Source of the DNA: Acidipropionibacterium sp.
GTDB taxonomy: Bacteria; Actinomycetota; Actinomycetes; Propionibacteriales; Propionibacteriaceae
NCBI GenBank assembly: GCA_022647765.1
Contig: JALCLH010000003.1
Location: forward strand, 186,001 to 250,000
DNA: 64,000 nt
Direction: 5' to 3'
Positions within the stretch are counted from its first letter, which is position 1. Each line of letters begins with the position of its first letter. The notes under the pieces were generated by a model that did no database searches, was not told the origin of the DNA, and saw only the letters and a list, made by a program, of their open reading frames with translations. A program made the translations under genes and the position numbers. This document shows, one piece after another, positions 47,563 to 57,603 of the stretch.

Positions 47563-49643
47563 GCCCGAAGGTTGCCGAGGACGCCATGCGGGAGCTCACC
47601 GGGCGCCATCACAAGCCGGTGATGTCGGCCAAGGCCTGTTGCGCCGGAGGCCCCGATGAGACCGCCGCCGGAGCACCGGTGGTGGCGCTGGCCGGAGCTC
47701 CCAATGTCGGGAAGTCCACCCTGTTCAACCTGCTCACCGGAGCGCGGGTGAGCATGGGCAACTGGCCTGGCACCACGGTCTCGGTGTCCCGCGGCGTCTG
47801 GCACACCCACCACACCCCGGGCGCCCCGGTCGCGGTCGACTGCGACTGTCCCGAGGGCCAGTGCGAGTGCGACCACATGGCCGACCACGACCGCGATGTC
47901 ACCCTGATCGACCTGCCGGGGGCCTACAGCATCGACCCGATGAGCCCCGACGAGGCGCTCACCCGGGCCCTGCTCATCGACTGCCCGGCCTCCGAGGCCC
48001 CCGATCTGGTGGTGGTCGTCGCCGATGCCGCCCACCTGTCGCGCAGCCTTTACCTCGCCACCCAGCTGAGGGAGCGCCCGCTGCGGGTGGTTATCGCCCT
48101 CACCATGGTCGACGTCGCTCGCAAGCACGGCATCGAGATCGACACCTGGGCGCTCTCGGAGAAGCTCGGGGTGCCCGTCGTGGCCCTGGATCCGCGCCGC
48201 CGGCGCGGCGAGCAGACGCTGGCGATGGCCATCCGAAACGAGCTCGACGACCTGCCCCCCTGCCCCCGCGAGATCGCGCTGGATCCCGCTGAGGTGGCCG
48301 AGGACGATGACCTGGCCCGCGAGGATGAGCGGTTCGCCTATATCGAGGATGTCGTCTCCGGCGGCACCACGGTCTCCGGCGAGAACCGCAAGACGAGCTC
48401 CGACAAGATCGACCGCTGGGTCACTCACAAGGTTCTCGGACCCCTCATCTTCGCCGCCGTGATGTGGATCGTCTTCGAGGTGACGACCACCGTGGCCGCC
48501 CCTCTCCAGGACTGGCTGGGCACCTTCTTCTCCGGCCCGGTCTCCGACTGGACCCATGCCGGGCTGTCGGCGATCGGCCTCGGCGACACCTGGGTCAACG
48601 GCCTGCTGGTCGACGGTCTCATCGCCGGCGTCGGCACCGTGATGACCTTCGCCCCGCTGATGGCCCTCATGTTCATCCTGCTGGCCATCCTGGAGGATTC
48701 GGGCTATATGGCCCGGGCGGCCGTGGTGACCGACCGGATGATGCGCGCGATCGGGCTTCCCGGCCGTGCCTTCATCCCGCTCATCGTCGGCTTCGGCTGC
48801 AATGTGCCGGCTATCTCGGCGACCCGCGCCCTGCCCCAGGCCCGCCAGCGGATCCTCACCTCGCTGCTGGTGCCCTTCACCTCGTGCACCGCCCGGCTCA
48901 CCGTCTATGTGATGCTCGCCACCACCTTCTTCCCGCATATGGCCGGCACGGTGTGCTTCATCATGTACGTCATCTCGATCCTGCTGGTGGTGCTCATCGG
49001 CCTGGCGCTGCGCAAGACCCTGTGGCGCTCGATGGGGTCCGACCCGCTGGTGCTGGACCTGCCGCCCTACCAGGTGCCCACCGCCCGGCTTACCGCCGCG
49101 GTCACCTGGGTGCGCCTCAAGGGGTTCCTCAAGACCGCCTCCGGCATCATCGTGGTGGCGGTGGCGGCGGTCTGGCTGCTGCAGTCGATCCCGGTGATCG
49201 GCAGCGCCGGATTCGGCGAGGCGGCTCCCGAGGACTCGGCCTTCGGGGTCGGCGCCCAGGCTGTGGCGCCGGTCTTCGAGCCGACCGGCTTCGGGTCCTG
49301 GCAGACCTCCTCGGCGCTGGTCGTCGGATTCGTCGCCAAGGAGGCGGTGCTGTCCTCCTGGGCGCAGACCTACGCGGTCGACGATCCCGATGAGACCGGC
49401 AATGAGGCCCCGTTGCAGGCCAAGGTGGTGCAGTCCTTTGAGGCTAGTTCGGGCGGTCACACCTACCCGGCGGTCTGGGCCTTCCTGTTCTTCATGCTGT
49501 CCTACACGCCCTGCGTGGCCACCCTGGCCACCCAGAAGCGCGAGATCGGGCTGGGCTGGACGATGTTCGGGCTGGCGATCCAGCTGGCCGTCGCCTATGT
49601 CGGTGCGCTGGCGATCTTCCAGATCGGAAGCCTGCTGTGGTGA
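47559..49643 (+). CDS. feoB: Ferrous iron transporter B
   Basis: This 694-residue protein has an N-terminal G domain (G1 GAPNVGKST about residue 48, switch TTVSVSRG, G3 DLPGAYS) and a membrane domain of about ten helices with two Gate regions (VGFGCNVPAISATRAL; FMLSYTPCVATLATQKRE). It imports Fe(II). Unusual: between the G2 and G3 regions there is a Cys/His/Asp-rich insert, VDCDCPEGQCECDHMADHD (about residues 90-108), and a CC pair near residue 27; both could bind metal. It is coupled to feoA and feoC. Confidence 0.94.
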   Translation: MSPKVAEDAMRELTGRHHKPVMSAKACCAGGPDETAAGAPVVALAGAPNVGKSTLFNLLTGARVSMGNWPGTTVSVSRGVWHTHHTPGAPVAVDCDCPEGQCECDHMADHDRDVTLIDLPGAYSIDPMSPDEALTRALLIDCPASEAPDLVVVVADAAHLSRSLYLATQLRERPLRVVIALTMVDVARKHGIEIDTWALSEKLGVPVVALDPRRRRGEQTLAMAIRNELDDLPPCPREIALDPAEVAEDDDLAREDERFAYIEDVVSGGTTVSGENRKTSSDKIDRWVTHKVLGPLIFAAVMWIVFEVTTTVAAPLQDWLGTFFSGPVSDWTHAGLSAIGLGDTWVNGLLVDGLIAGVGTVMTFAPLMALMFILLAILEDSGYMARAAVVTDRMMRAIGLPGRAFIPLIVGFGCNVPAISATRALPQARQRILTSLLVPFTSCTARLTVYVMLATTFFPHMAGTVCFIMYVISILLVVLIGLALRKTLWRSMGSDPLVLDLPPYQVPTARLTAAVTWVRLKGFLKTASGIIVVAVAAVWLLQSIPVIGSAGFGEAAPEDSAFGVGAQAVAPVFEPTGFGSWQTSSALVVGFVAKEAVLSSWAQTYAVDDPDETGNEAPLQAKVVQSFEASSGGHTYPAVWAFLFFMLSYTPCVATLATQKREIGLGWTMFGLAIQLAVAYVGALAIFQIGSLLW

Positions 49644-49951
49644 CGCCGGTCGCTGTCGCCCGGACTGCGCCGGTGCGCCCGCTCAGTCAGGTGCTGGCCG
49701 CCTTCCGCGAGGGCGCCGTCAGCATCGACGACATCGCCGCGCGCACCGGTCTGCCCGGCACCAGTGTCCGCACCTCCGTCGCCCATCTCATCCGGATGGG
49801 CCGCATCGAGGCCCGCGAGCTGGCGATGAGCTGCCCGGGAGGCAGTTGCGCCTCCTGCGCGGTGGCCCACGAGGACGGCTCCCCGTGCGGATTCGAGCCC
49901 GCGACCGGCGGCCGCGGACGGGTGCTGGTGCAGCTGAGCCTGCGTCATTGA
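49640..49951 (+). CDS. feoC: FeoC-like winged-helix protein with Cys cluster
   Basis: This 103-residue protein overlaps the feoB stop (GTGA). Residues 14-60 form a winged-helix region (PLSQVLAAFREGAVSIDDIA, ARTGLPGTSVRTSVAHLIRM). SCPGGSCASCAVAH follows, a Cys cluster like the iron-sulfur site of FeoC. It probably modulates FeoB or senses iron. Confidence 0.75.
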   Translation: MTPVAVARTAPVRPLSQVLAAFREGAVSIDDIAARTGLPGTSVRTSVAHLIRMGRIEARELAMSCPGGSCASCAVAHEDGSPCGFEPATGGRGRVLVQLSLRH

Positions 49952-49976
49952 GCGCTTCGTCGTAGGCTGGCCGATC

Positions 49977-50870
49977 GTGAGCAGCGAGCCGGTCGATCTC
50001 GAGGAGGACCTCGTCAACGCACCGATCGGGATCTTCGACTCCGGTTTCGGCGGGTTGACGGTGGCTCACGCCGCGGTCGACCTGATGCCCAACGAGGACA
50101 TCATCTACCTGGGCGACACGGCGCGGGCCCCCTACGGCGAGAAGCACATCGCCGAGGTCCGCGAGTACGCCCTGCAGTGCCTTGACCGGCTCGACTTCCA
50201 CGGCGTCAAGGCCTTGGTGATCGCCTGCAACACGGCCTCCTCGGCGGTGCTGCGCGATGCCCGCGAGCGCTACCGCGTCCCGGTGATCGACGTCATCATG
50301 CCGGCCGCCAGGCGCGCCTCGCTGGTCACCCGGAACGGCCGGATCGGGGTGATCTGCACCGAGGCCACCGCCCGCTCCCGGTCCTATGAGGACGCCCTGG
50401 CGGCGGTTCCCGGTGTGCATCTCACCACCCGCGCCTGCCCCCGGTTCGTCGACTTCGTGGAGCGGGGGATCACCGGCGGGCCGGAGCTGGAGGCGGTGGC
50501 CCGCGAGTATCTCGAGCCGATCCGGCGGGCCGGCTGCGACACCGTCATCCTGGGCTGCACCCACTACCCGCTGCTGGCCGGCCTGATCTCGATGACCCTG
50601 GGCGACGAGGTCACCCTGGTCTCCTCCTCCGAGGAGTGCGCCCGGGCCTCCTATGCGGTGCTCACCAGGAGGGGCGTCCTGCACACCGGCCCGCGCGAGC
50701 CGAGCCGGTACTTCCTCACCACCGGCAATGCGGAGAAGTTCGAGATGCTGGGACGCCGGCTGATGCAGGGCTTCGTGCACGATGTGCACCGGGTGGGGAT
50801 GGACGAGACGCCGGCGCCGCTGGGCGACCGGGCCTTCGTGCGGACCGGCGAGCGCCTCCCGCAGCACTGA
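49977..50870 (+). CDS. murI: Glutamate racemase
   Basis: This 297-residue enzyme makes D-glutamate for peptidoglycan. The catalytic pair of cysteines is present: IACNTASSAVLRDA (about 82) and LGCTHYPLLAGL (about 190), with IGIFDSGFGGLTVA at the start. The GTG is eight bases after TAGGCT (49963-49968). The order murI-rph-rdgB is conserved in actinobacteria. Confidence 0.94.
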   Translation: MSSEPVDLEEDLVNAPIGIFDSGFGGLTVAHAAVDLMPNEDIIYLGDTARAPYGEKHIAEVREYALQCLDRLDFHGVKALVIACNTASSAVLRDARERYRVPVIDVIMPAARRASLVTRNGRIGVICTEATARSRSYEDALAAVPGVHLTTRACPRFVDFVERGITGGPELEAVAREYLEPIRRAGCDTVILGCTHYPLLAGLISMTLGDEVTLVSSSEECARASYAVLTRRGVLHTGPREPSRYFLTTGNAEKFEMLGRRLMQGFVHDVHRVGMDETPAPLGDRAFVRTGERLPQH

Positions 50871-50913
50871 CGATTCAGAAATCTTGTCGGTGGGGCCCGC
50901 TACCCTTGGCCGG

Positions 50914-51677
50914 GTGAGTGATTCTTCTTCCCAGACCAGTGGCGGCCAGACTCGTATCGACGGCCGCGACCTGGACCAGCTGCGTCCGGTCACCATCAAG
51001 CGCTCCTGGCTCGGCCAGGCCTGAGGGATCGGTGCTGGTGAGCTTCGGGCGCACCACCGTGCTGTGCAACGCCTCGGTCACCGAGGGGGTGCCGCGCTGG
51101 CGCCGCGGATCGGGGCTGGGCTGGGTCACCGCCGAGTACGAGATGCTGCCCCGGGCCACCAATGAGCGCACCACCCGGGAGTCCCGCAAGGGCAAGATCG
51201 GCGGTCGCACCCATGAGATCTCCCGGCTGGTCGGGCCGTTCGCTGCGCGCCGCGATCGACTACAAGGCCCTCGGCGAGAACACCATCGTGCTGGACTGCG
51301 ACGTCCTGCAGGCCGACGGAGGCACCCGCACGGCGTCCATCACCGGCGGCTTCGTCGCCCTGTGGGACGCCGTCGCCTGGCTGCGCAAGCGCGGCTCGCT
51401 GGCCGGTGGAGAGCCTCTCACCGGGTCGATCCAGGCGATCAGCGCCGGCGTGGTGGGCGGCGTCCCGATGCTGGACCTGGCCTATGAGGAGGACTCGCGG
51501 GCCGACACCGACATGAACATCGTGATGTCCGGCTCCGGCGATTTCGTCGAGATCCAGGGCACCGCCGAGGGGGCGCCGTTCAACCGCGCCGCGCTCGGCG
51601 AGCTGCTGGATCTGGGCACCAAGGGCTGTGCCGAGCTCAAGGCGGCCCAGCAGGAGGCACTGGGGGTGGAGCTGTGA
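50914..51677 (+). CDS. rph: Ribonuclease PH (two frameshifts)
   Basis: Corrected for two single-base insertions the protein is 253 residues, normal for this phosphorolytic 3'-5' exonuclease that trims tRNA ends. In the three frames: [20 protein letters not shown], then [20 protein letters not shown] and [20 protein letters not shown], then [20 protein letters not shown]. The extra bases lie near 51020 (GCC-T-GAGG) and 51237 (GGG-C-CGTTCG). Both flanks are perfectly conserved. The GTG is seven bases after TACCCT. Likely functional with sequence errors. Confidence 0.88.
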
Positions 51678-52311
51678 GCCGTGTGGTGCTGGCCTCCCAC
51701 AACAAGGCCAAACTCGTCGAACTGGCGCGGACCTTCCAGGGCCGCCGGCTCCGATGTCGAGGTGGTGTCCCTGGACGAGCTGTCCACCGCCCCGGCGCCG
51801 GCCGAGACCGGCACCAGCTTCGTGGAGAACGCCCTCATCAAGGCCCGTGCGGCGGTCGAGCAGACCGGCCTGCCGGCCCTGGCCGACGACTCCGGGATCG
51901 AGGTGGACGCCCTGAACCGGATGCCCGGCATCCGCTCGGCCCGCTGGTCGGGGCCGGCGGCCACCGATGCGAGGAACCTCCAGCTGCTGCTCGACCAGAC
52001 CTTCGACCTGCCGCCCGAGCGTTCCTACAGCCCGGTTCGTGTGCGCGATGGCCTTCGTCGACCCCGACGGCACCGAACTCACCGAGACCGCGACCATGGA
52101 GGGCCACGTCATCCATGAGGTGCGCGGCGGCAACGGCTTCGGCTACGACCCGATGTTCGTCCCCGACGAGCAGGACGGCTCCCTCACCAGCGCCGAGATG
52201 AGCTCGGAGGCCAAGGACGCCATCAGCCATCGCGGCAAGGCGGTGCGCGCCATCGTGCCCGCGGTGATCGCTCACCTGAACGGCTCTCGCTCCGAACAGG
52301 GGGAGGGCTGA
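51674..52311 (+). CDS. rdgB: RdgB/HAM1 non-canonical purine NTP pyrophosphatase (two frameshifts)
   Basis: Corrected for two single-base insertions (near 51743 and 52030) the protein is 211 residues, usual for this ITP/XTP pyrophosphatase that cleans the nucleotide pool. Segments: [91 protein letters not shown]. The GTG overlaps the rph stop. Confidence 0.87.
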
Positions 52312-52312
52312 G

Positions 52313-53125
52313 ATGCAGCAGTACCTGGACCTGCTGCGCCGGATCCTCGACGAGGGCGCCCGGCGGGAGGATCGCACCGGAACCGGGACGCTGAGCGTCT
52401 TCGGCCATCAGATGCGTTTCGACCTGCGCGAGGGATTCCCGCTGCTCACCACCAAGAAGATCTACACCCGGTCGGTCTTCGGGGAGCTGCTGTGGTTCCT
52501 GCGCGGGGACACCAATGTCGCCTGGCTGCATGAGAACAATATTCACATCTGGGACGAGTGGGCCGACGAGAACGGCGATCTGGGGCCGGTCTACGGCCGC
52601 CAGTGGCGGTCCTGGCCGGATGCCGACGGGGGCACCATCGACCAGATCGCCCGGGTCATCGAGCAGATCCGGACCAATCCCTGGTCGCGGCGTCACATCG
52701 TCAGCGCCTGGAACCCGGCCGAGGTCGACGAGATGGCCCTGCCGCCCTGCCACACCATGTTCCAGTTCTACGTCACCGGCGACGAGTCCGGGAAGCCCGC
52801 CTGGCTGTCCTGCCAGCTCTACCAGCGCAGCGGCGACACCTTCCTCGGAGTGCCTTTCAACATCGCCTCCTACGCCCTGCTGACCTGCCTCATCGCGCAG
52901 CTGACCGGGCTGCGCCCCCGCGAGTTCGTGCACACCCTGGGAGACGCCCACATCTACCTCAACCACCTCGACCAGGTGCGCGAGCAGCTCTCCCGGACGC
53001 CCAGGGCGTTGCCGCAGTTGGTGCTGAACCCCGGCGTCACCTCGATCGACGCCTTCCAGCTGTCCGACATCGCGATCGAGGGGTATGACCCCTATCCGGC
53101 CATCAAGGCCCCGATCGCGGTATGA
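52313..53125 (+). CDS. thyA: Thymidylate synthase
   Basis: This 270-residue enzyme methylates dUMP to dTMP using methylene-tetrahydrofolate. Motifs: [60 protein letters not shown] with the nucleophilic Cys in [11 protein letters not shown], and [14 protein letters not shown]. It starts one base after rdgB; folA follows, which regenerates its cofactor. Confidence 0.96.
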   Translation: MQQYLDLLRRILDEGARREDRTGTGTLSVFGHQMRFDLREGFPLLTTKKIYTRSVFGELLWFLRGDTNVAWLHENNIHIWDEWADENGDLGPVYGRQWRSWPDADGGTIDQIARVIEQIRTNPWSRRHIVSAWNPAEVDEMALPPCHTMFQFYVTGDESGKPAWLSCQLYQRSGDTFLGVPFNIASYALLTCLIAQLTGLRPREFVHTLGDAHIYLNHLDQVREQLSRTPRALPQLVLNPGVTSIDAFQLSDIAIEGYDPYPAIKAPIAV

Positions 53126-53187
53126 ATCGCCGTGTGAACTGGCGTATGAGGAGCGTGCGATGAGAGGCTGGGATGAGAGGTGAGCAG

Positions 53188-53694
53188 ATGCAGGTGATCG
53201 CGATCGCCGCCGTCGCCGACAACGGCGTCATCGGATCCGGGGACGACATGCTGTGGCACATTCCCGAGGATTTCCGCCGGTTCAAGGCGGTGACGATGGG
53301 CCACACCCTGATCTTCGGGCGGCGGACTTTCGAGCAGATCGGCAAGCTGCCCGGGCGCCGCCATATCGTGTGCACCCGGGACCGGTCCTGGTCGGCCGAC
53401 GGGGTCGACGTCGCCGGGTCGGTACCGCAGGCCGTCGCGATGGCCCGTGACGCCGGTGAGGACGTCTGCTACATCGCCGGCGGGGGGCAGATCTACGCCG
53501 ACGGGCTGGAGCTGTGCACCGGCCTGGACATCACCGAGGTGCACCAGAGCCCCGACGGCCGGGCCAGGTTCCCGGAGATCTCCGCCGAGCAGTGGCGCGA
53601 GGTCTCCCGCGAGGCGCACGACGGGTTCGACTTCGTGCGCTACCTGCCTGTCGTGCGGGCTGCCGGGCCGGTAGAGAGTCTCGGCGAGGGCTGA
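53188..53694 (+). CDS. folA: Dihydrofolate reductase
   Basis: This 168-residue enzyme reduces dihydrofolate with NADPH. Motifs: IAIAAVADNGVIGSGDDMLW, HIPEDFRRFKAVTMGHTLIF, GRRTFEQIGKLPGRRHIV, and GGGQIYADGLELC. The ATG at 53188 is chosen for the GAGGTGAG upstream; an ATG at 53173 would add five residues. It lies between thyA and dinB on the same strand. Confidence 0.94.
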   Translation: MQVIAIAAVADNGVIGSGDDMLWHIPEDFRRFKAVTMGHTLIFGRRTFEQIGKLPGRRHIVCTRDRSWSADGVDVAGSVPQAVAMARDAGEDVCYIAGGGQIYADGLELCTGLDITEVHQSPDGRARFPEISAEQWREVSREAHDGFDFVRYLPVVRAAGPVESLGEG

Positions 53695-53697
53695 GCG

Positions 53698-55155
53698 GTG
53701 CGGGCCCGTGCCTCTGTGCTGCATCTGGACATGGATGCCTTCTTCGCATCGGTGGAGCAGCGCGACAAGCCCTCCCTGCAGACGAAGGCGGTGATCGTCG
53801 GCGGCACCGGGGGGCGCGGGGTGGTTTCCACCGCGTCGTATCAGGCGCGGGTGTTCGGGGTGCACTCGGCGATGCCGAGCGCCCAGGCCAGGCATCTGGC
53901 TCCTCATGCGGCGTTTCTGGCCGGGCGGTTCGAGGCGTACCGGGAGTCCAGCCGGGTGGTGATGGCGGCGCTGAGGGAGATCTCCCCGCTGGTGGAGCCG
54001 CTCAGCCTGGACGAGGCATTCGTCGACCTGGAGCGCTCCTCGATCGATGTCGCGGACCAGGCCGCGGTGGCCGAGCTGGCGGCGTCTCTGCGGGTCGAGA
54101 TCGCCGAGCGCACCGAGGGGTTGAGTTGCTCGGTCGGAGTGGGGTCGAGCAAGTTCATGGCCAAGGTGGCCTCCGAGATGGCCAAGCCGGGGCGCGGCCA
54201 TCAGGACCATGTGGTGCTGGTGCCGCCCGGCACCGAGGAGGAGGTCATCGCCCCGCTCCCGGTGAGGGCGATCCCAGGGGTGGGGCCGGTGGCGGCCGCC
54301 CGGCTGGACAAGCTGGGGATGAAGCGGGTCGCCGACATCCGGGAGGCCACGCGCGAGGAACTGGTGAGGGAGCTGGGGCAGGCCTGGGGGACGAGCCTGG
54401 CCGATCTGGCGCGGGCCCGTGACGACCGTCCGGTGGTGGCGTCTCGGGAGGCGAAGTCGATCTCGGTGGAGGACACCTTCGAGCACGACCTCACCGACCG
54501 CGCCGAGTGCGCGCGGATCATCGAGCGGGACGCCGAGCTGGTGTGCGTCCGGCTGCGGGGCTCGGGCCATTTCGCCCGGACGGTGACGCTGAAGGCGAAG
54601 ATGGCCGATTTCAGCATCTGGTCGCGGTCGGTGACGATGGAGGGGGCCACCGACTCGACGGAGCGGGTGCGGAGGATGGCCCGCCATCTGCTGGATTCGC
54701 TGGACCTGCGGGAGGGGGTGCGCCTGCTGGGGGTGGGGGTGGCCAACTTCACCACCTCGGCGCAGGAGGAGCTGTTCGCCGTCGACGAGGACGGGGCGCT
54801 GCTGGCTGATTCCGAGGGTGTTCCGATCATTGAGGAGCCGGGCACTGGTGGTGCGGTGGTCGAGGTGGCTTCCGGGCCCTTCGGCAGACGGCGCTCCTTC
54901 GACGAGACGGGGGAGAGACGATGGCGTCCCGGGGCCGATGTGGAACACTCCGAGTGGGGGCGAGGCTGGGTCTGGGGGTCGGGGCACGGTGTGGTGACGG
55001 TGCGCTTCGAGTACCGCGGGTCGCAGATCGGCCGGGTGCGCTCGATGCCCGCCGACGACCCGGCGCTGAGCCCTGCGGCTCCGCTGCCGCTGGCCTGGAC
55101 CCTGGCCCATCCGGCTCCGGCGGTCGACGAGGAGCCCGCCGACGAGACGAGTTGA
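53698..55155 (+). CDS. dinB: DNA polymerase IV
   Basis: This 485-residue Y-family translesion polymerase has palm residues in [20 protein letters not shown] and [14 protein letters not shown], the [19 protein letters not shown] segment, and the HhH region [18 protein letters not shown]. The little-finger domain follows and a C-terminal tail of about 110 residues extends past the usual end, with [18 protein letters not shown] resembling a tail seen in actinobacterial DinB proteins. GTG start three bases after folA. Confidence 0.92.
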   Translation: MRARASVLHLDMDAFFASVEQRDKPSLQTKAVIVGGTGGRGVVSTASYQARVFGVHSAMPSAQARHLAPHAAFLAGRFEAYRESSRVVMAALREISPLVEPLSLDEAFVDLERSSIDVADQAAVAELAASLRVEIAERTEGLSCSVGVGSSKFMAKVASEMAKPGRGHQDHVVLVPPGTEEEVIAPLPVRAIPGVGPVAAARLDKLGMKRVADIREATREELVRELGQAWGTSLADLARARDDRPVVASREAKSISVEDTFEHDLTDRAECARIIERDAELVCVRLRGSGHFARTVTLKAKMADFSIWSRSVTMEGATDSTERVRRMARHLLDSLDLREGVRLLGVGVANFTTSAQEELFAVDEDGALLADSEGVPIIEEPGTGGAVVEVASGPFGRRRSFDETGERRWRPGADVEHSEWGRGWVWGSGHGVVTVRFEYRGSQIGRVRSMPADDPALSPAAPLPLAWTLAHPAPAVDEEPADETS

Positions 55156-55427
55156 TGCAGCGCGGGGAGAGTGGTCCGTGGGCTTGCATCGGCGATGGCG
55201 AAATTGAATCAGATCGCAGGAGTCGGCCGGGCGATCTGCTGGACGTGGGGCGTACGAGTATGCCGCGGGGCGCGATGGCGTTCCGCGGAGGCGGGCACTG
55301 ATCTGTCTTTGCGTCTGTTATGCGCGAGAGTGCTGTCTTGAGAGGGCGTGCTGCCTGGCGCGGGCGTCCTGCACGACGCGAATGTGTGGAATGGCGCTCC
55401 TTGGCGGCGCAGATCTGTGTTGGTTTC
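55156..55427. other. Intergenic spacer
   Basis: No gene, RNA or clear signal is seen between dinB and the decayed DUF222/HNH gene. Confidence 0.5.
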
Positions 55428-56825
55428 CTATGCTGCGGTCTCCATTCGGTCGGAGTTCTGGAGGTCGGGGAGTCGGTGGGTGTGGCCGTTGACCACCGCG
55501 AACCGCTGACCCGTCGGCGACGTCCACACAGGTACAAGCCCCTGCATCGGCTGCTTCACTTTCCAGATCGCCGGCGGTCTTGGCGCGGTGCTCCCGACGC
55601 GACAGGGGTCCCAGGTTCGAGATCCCTCGTCTGACCCGGCGGCTTCGGGCTGTCGGGTGTGCCGAACTGGAACGGGATCGGTGTGGTCGAGGTCGCACGA
55701 CCAGGACCGCCGCGAGGAGTACGGGAATATCGAGGTCTCCTCCCGCAACTGCAACGGCCATTCTCATCCGGTCCGGAATCTGGTAGGCATCCACGGCCGG
55801 GTCGCCGTTCTGATCGATGACCGGAATCACCCTCACCCGGAAATGACCCAGCAGACGGGCGATATCGGGCAACAGCACCGGGCCCACGTCACCACCCCGG
55901 GCGGCCACTTCCGCGATCTTCCCAGACCACGAGTCGGGGTCGAGGTCTTCGGCCTGAATATGGACCACGACATCGGCCAACGGGAGAGTCGGGGACGGAT
56001 TCGCCGACGAGAATCCGCCGGTCCTTCCCGAGCCCACGCTCTCGCCACCCTTGGCCTGTGCGTCGCCCTCATCGCCAGCACCGTTACCGGCGTCCTGGCT
56101 ATCAGGGAGGTACGGAGTGGCCAGCATCTCCAATGCTTGCGCGCGCAGGAAGGGCAGGGGCTCGGTGGCTCCCGTCGGAGACCAGGTGATCGGTCAATCG
56201 CCCAGGCTCGCCTGCAAGTTCAGCGCCGCCCCGGTGTCCAACCGGGCGATCAGCCAGGAGGTGGAGTCCCCGTTGTGGCGGATCGACACGTACCGCTCAT
56301 CGCGGGCGGCCCGGGCCTTCTCCCTGGCCAGCGCGGTGTCGGCGGCGGCGATCAGACTGGGCAGTTTCTTGGAGATCTTCGACCACGGGCAGGACTCCCC
56401 ACCCGGAGGCGAGCTTCCGATCCACCGCCAGGACAGCGTCGAGGGATAGTTCGTGGCAGGTCCTGACGACCTTGCGGGCCTGCCACACCTCCAGCTTCAA
56501 CTCCTGAACCGCCGCCCACATCAACGGATGGCGGGACCGCAGGCCGGCCACGTCGTCCACCAGCGCCGAGGCCGCGGGGTCGGAGACTCCCAGGACGGCA
56601 GCGACTTCGAGGGTGACGAACTCGCCCACCCTCCCGCCGCCGATGTCCACCGGCTTTCTCGGTGGCGGGGTGGTCGATATTGAGAGCGTCGGGGATCGGC
56701 CAGGTGTCGATCATGGTCAGGACCGCGTGGGCCTTGTTCACTTCGGCGCGTTGTCGCGCCTGTTCGGCATCTGCCAGCATCATTCTGGCCTGCCGTATCG
56801 GATCGGGTATCGGTTCGACTTCCAT
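55428..56825 (-). pseudogene. DUF222/HNH endonuclease-domain protein, decayed
   Basis: The gene can be followed from MEVEPIPDPIRQARMMLADA at 56825, through EFVTLEVAAVLGVSDPAASA and WQARKVVRTCHELSLDAVLA, then AREKARAARDERYVSIRHNG and DTGAALNLQASLGD, to an HNH region with CDLDHTDP, SNLGPLSRREHRAKT and a C-terminal HRLPDLQNSDRMETAA. These pieces lie in different frames with internal stops, so several indels have occurred. Second member of the family in the window. It does not carry the palindromes that flank the first. Confidence 0.78.
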
Positions 56826-56952
56826 AGATTAATTCAAGCAGGCGGCACCGACAGTTTTTCGCGACAGAACCGTCCGGACCCGTTCCCTATCAGTTTGGCT
56901 AATGTCCTCCTGGAGGCCGGGCTGAGTCATCTCTCCGAGAGACTCGAGGTCG

Positions 56953-57531
56953 TCAGGGCCGCCGGTACTCCGTCAGGACCACCCCGGAGTTGAAGGCTCG
57001 CGTGTCGACCCGCTGCCATAGGGCGGCTGCGTATTTGCGTGTCCCGAACAGGGGAATCCCCTCGCCGAGAAGGACCGGGTTGATCTTGAGGGCGAGCCGG
57101 TCGATCTCGTCGGCGAGCACCGCTGCAAGCGTCCCGCCGCCACACAGCCAGATGTCCTTGCCCTCCTCCTGTTTCAGGGCCTGAACGGTCTCGACCGGGT
57201 CGGAGCCGGTGAACTGCATGCCCTCGCTGCCGATCGGCGCTTCGTGGGTGCGGGTGAAGACGATCTGCCTCAGATGCTGATACGGATTGGGGATGTGGTG
57301 GTCGGGCATGCCGACCGAATAGGTGTTCCATCCCATGAGCACGGTGTCGAAAGGCCCGTCTGTGACCGTGAGGCCGGCTGCCGAAGCGAGCTGCGTCGGT
57401 GCCGTGCCCCGGTATCGCTCCCAGATCGGCATGGCGTGATCGCCCTCAACGAGGAACGCGTCGAACTGCCCGTCCGGGCCGGCGATGTAGCCGTCGAGGC
57501 TCACAGCGACGAAGTAGGTGAGGTTTCGCAT
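56953..57531 (-). CDS. Dihydrofolate reductase-like (RibD C-terminal domain) family protein
   Basis: This 192-residue protein has the RibD-C/DHFR-like fold: MRNLTYFVAVSLDGYIAGPDG, GPFDTVLMGWNTYSVG, DIWLCGGGTLAAVLADEID and LLGEGIPLFG. Such single-domain proteins are reductases of unknown substrate, often paired with a regulator. It is divergent from a TetR gene with 72 bases between; GGAG precedes the ATG. Confidence 0.82.
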   Translation of the reverse strand: MRNLTYFVAVSLDGYIAGPDGQFDAFLVEGDHAMPIWERYRGTAPTQLASAAGLTVTDGPFDTVLMGWNTYSVGMPDHHIPNPYQHLRQIVFTRTHEAPIGSEGMQFTGSDPVETVQALKQEEGKDIWLCGGGTLAAVLADEIDRLALKINPVLLGEGIPLFGTRKYAAALWQRVDTRAFNSGVVLTEYRRP

Positions 57532-57603
57532 GTCATCTCCAATCACCACAGGTGCAGTGGTTTCACTGTACAACAGGAGTAGTGGTTGCGGTAGCCTCAC
57601 CGC

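Noticed and set aside
47532..49460. A 642-codon open frame antisense to feoB
   Set aside because: Composition is Arg/His/Gly-rich with no family features; it mirrors the codon bias of feoB, as expected in high-GC DNA.
50914..52311. Programmed frameshifting in rph and rdgB
   Set aside because: Four separate +1 sites, none with a recognised slippery sequence plus stimulator, in genes not known to use recoding; indel errors explain them better.
53092..55110. A 672-codon open frame antisense to folA and dinB
   Set aside because: Same reason: no domain pattern, and both plus-strand genes are clearly real.
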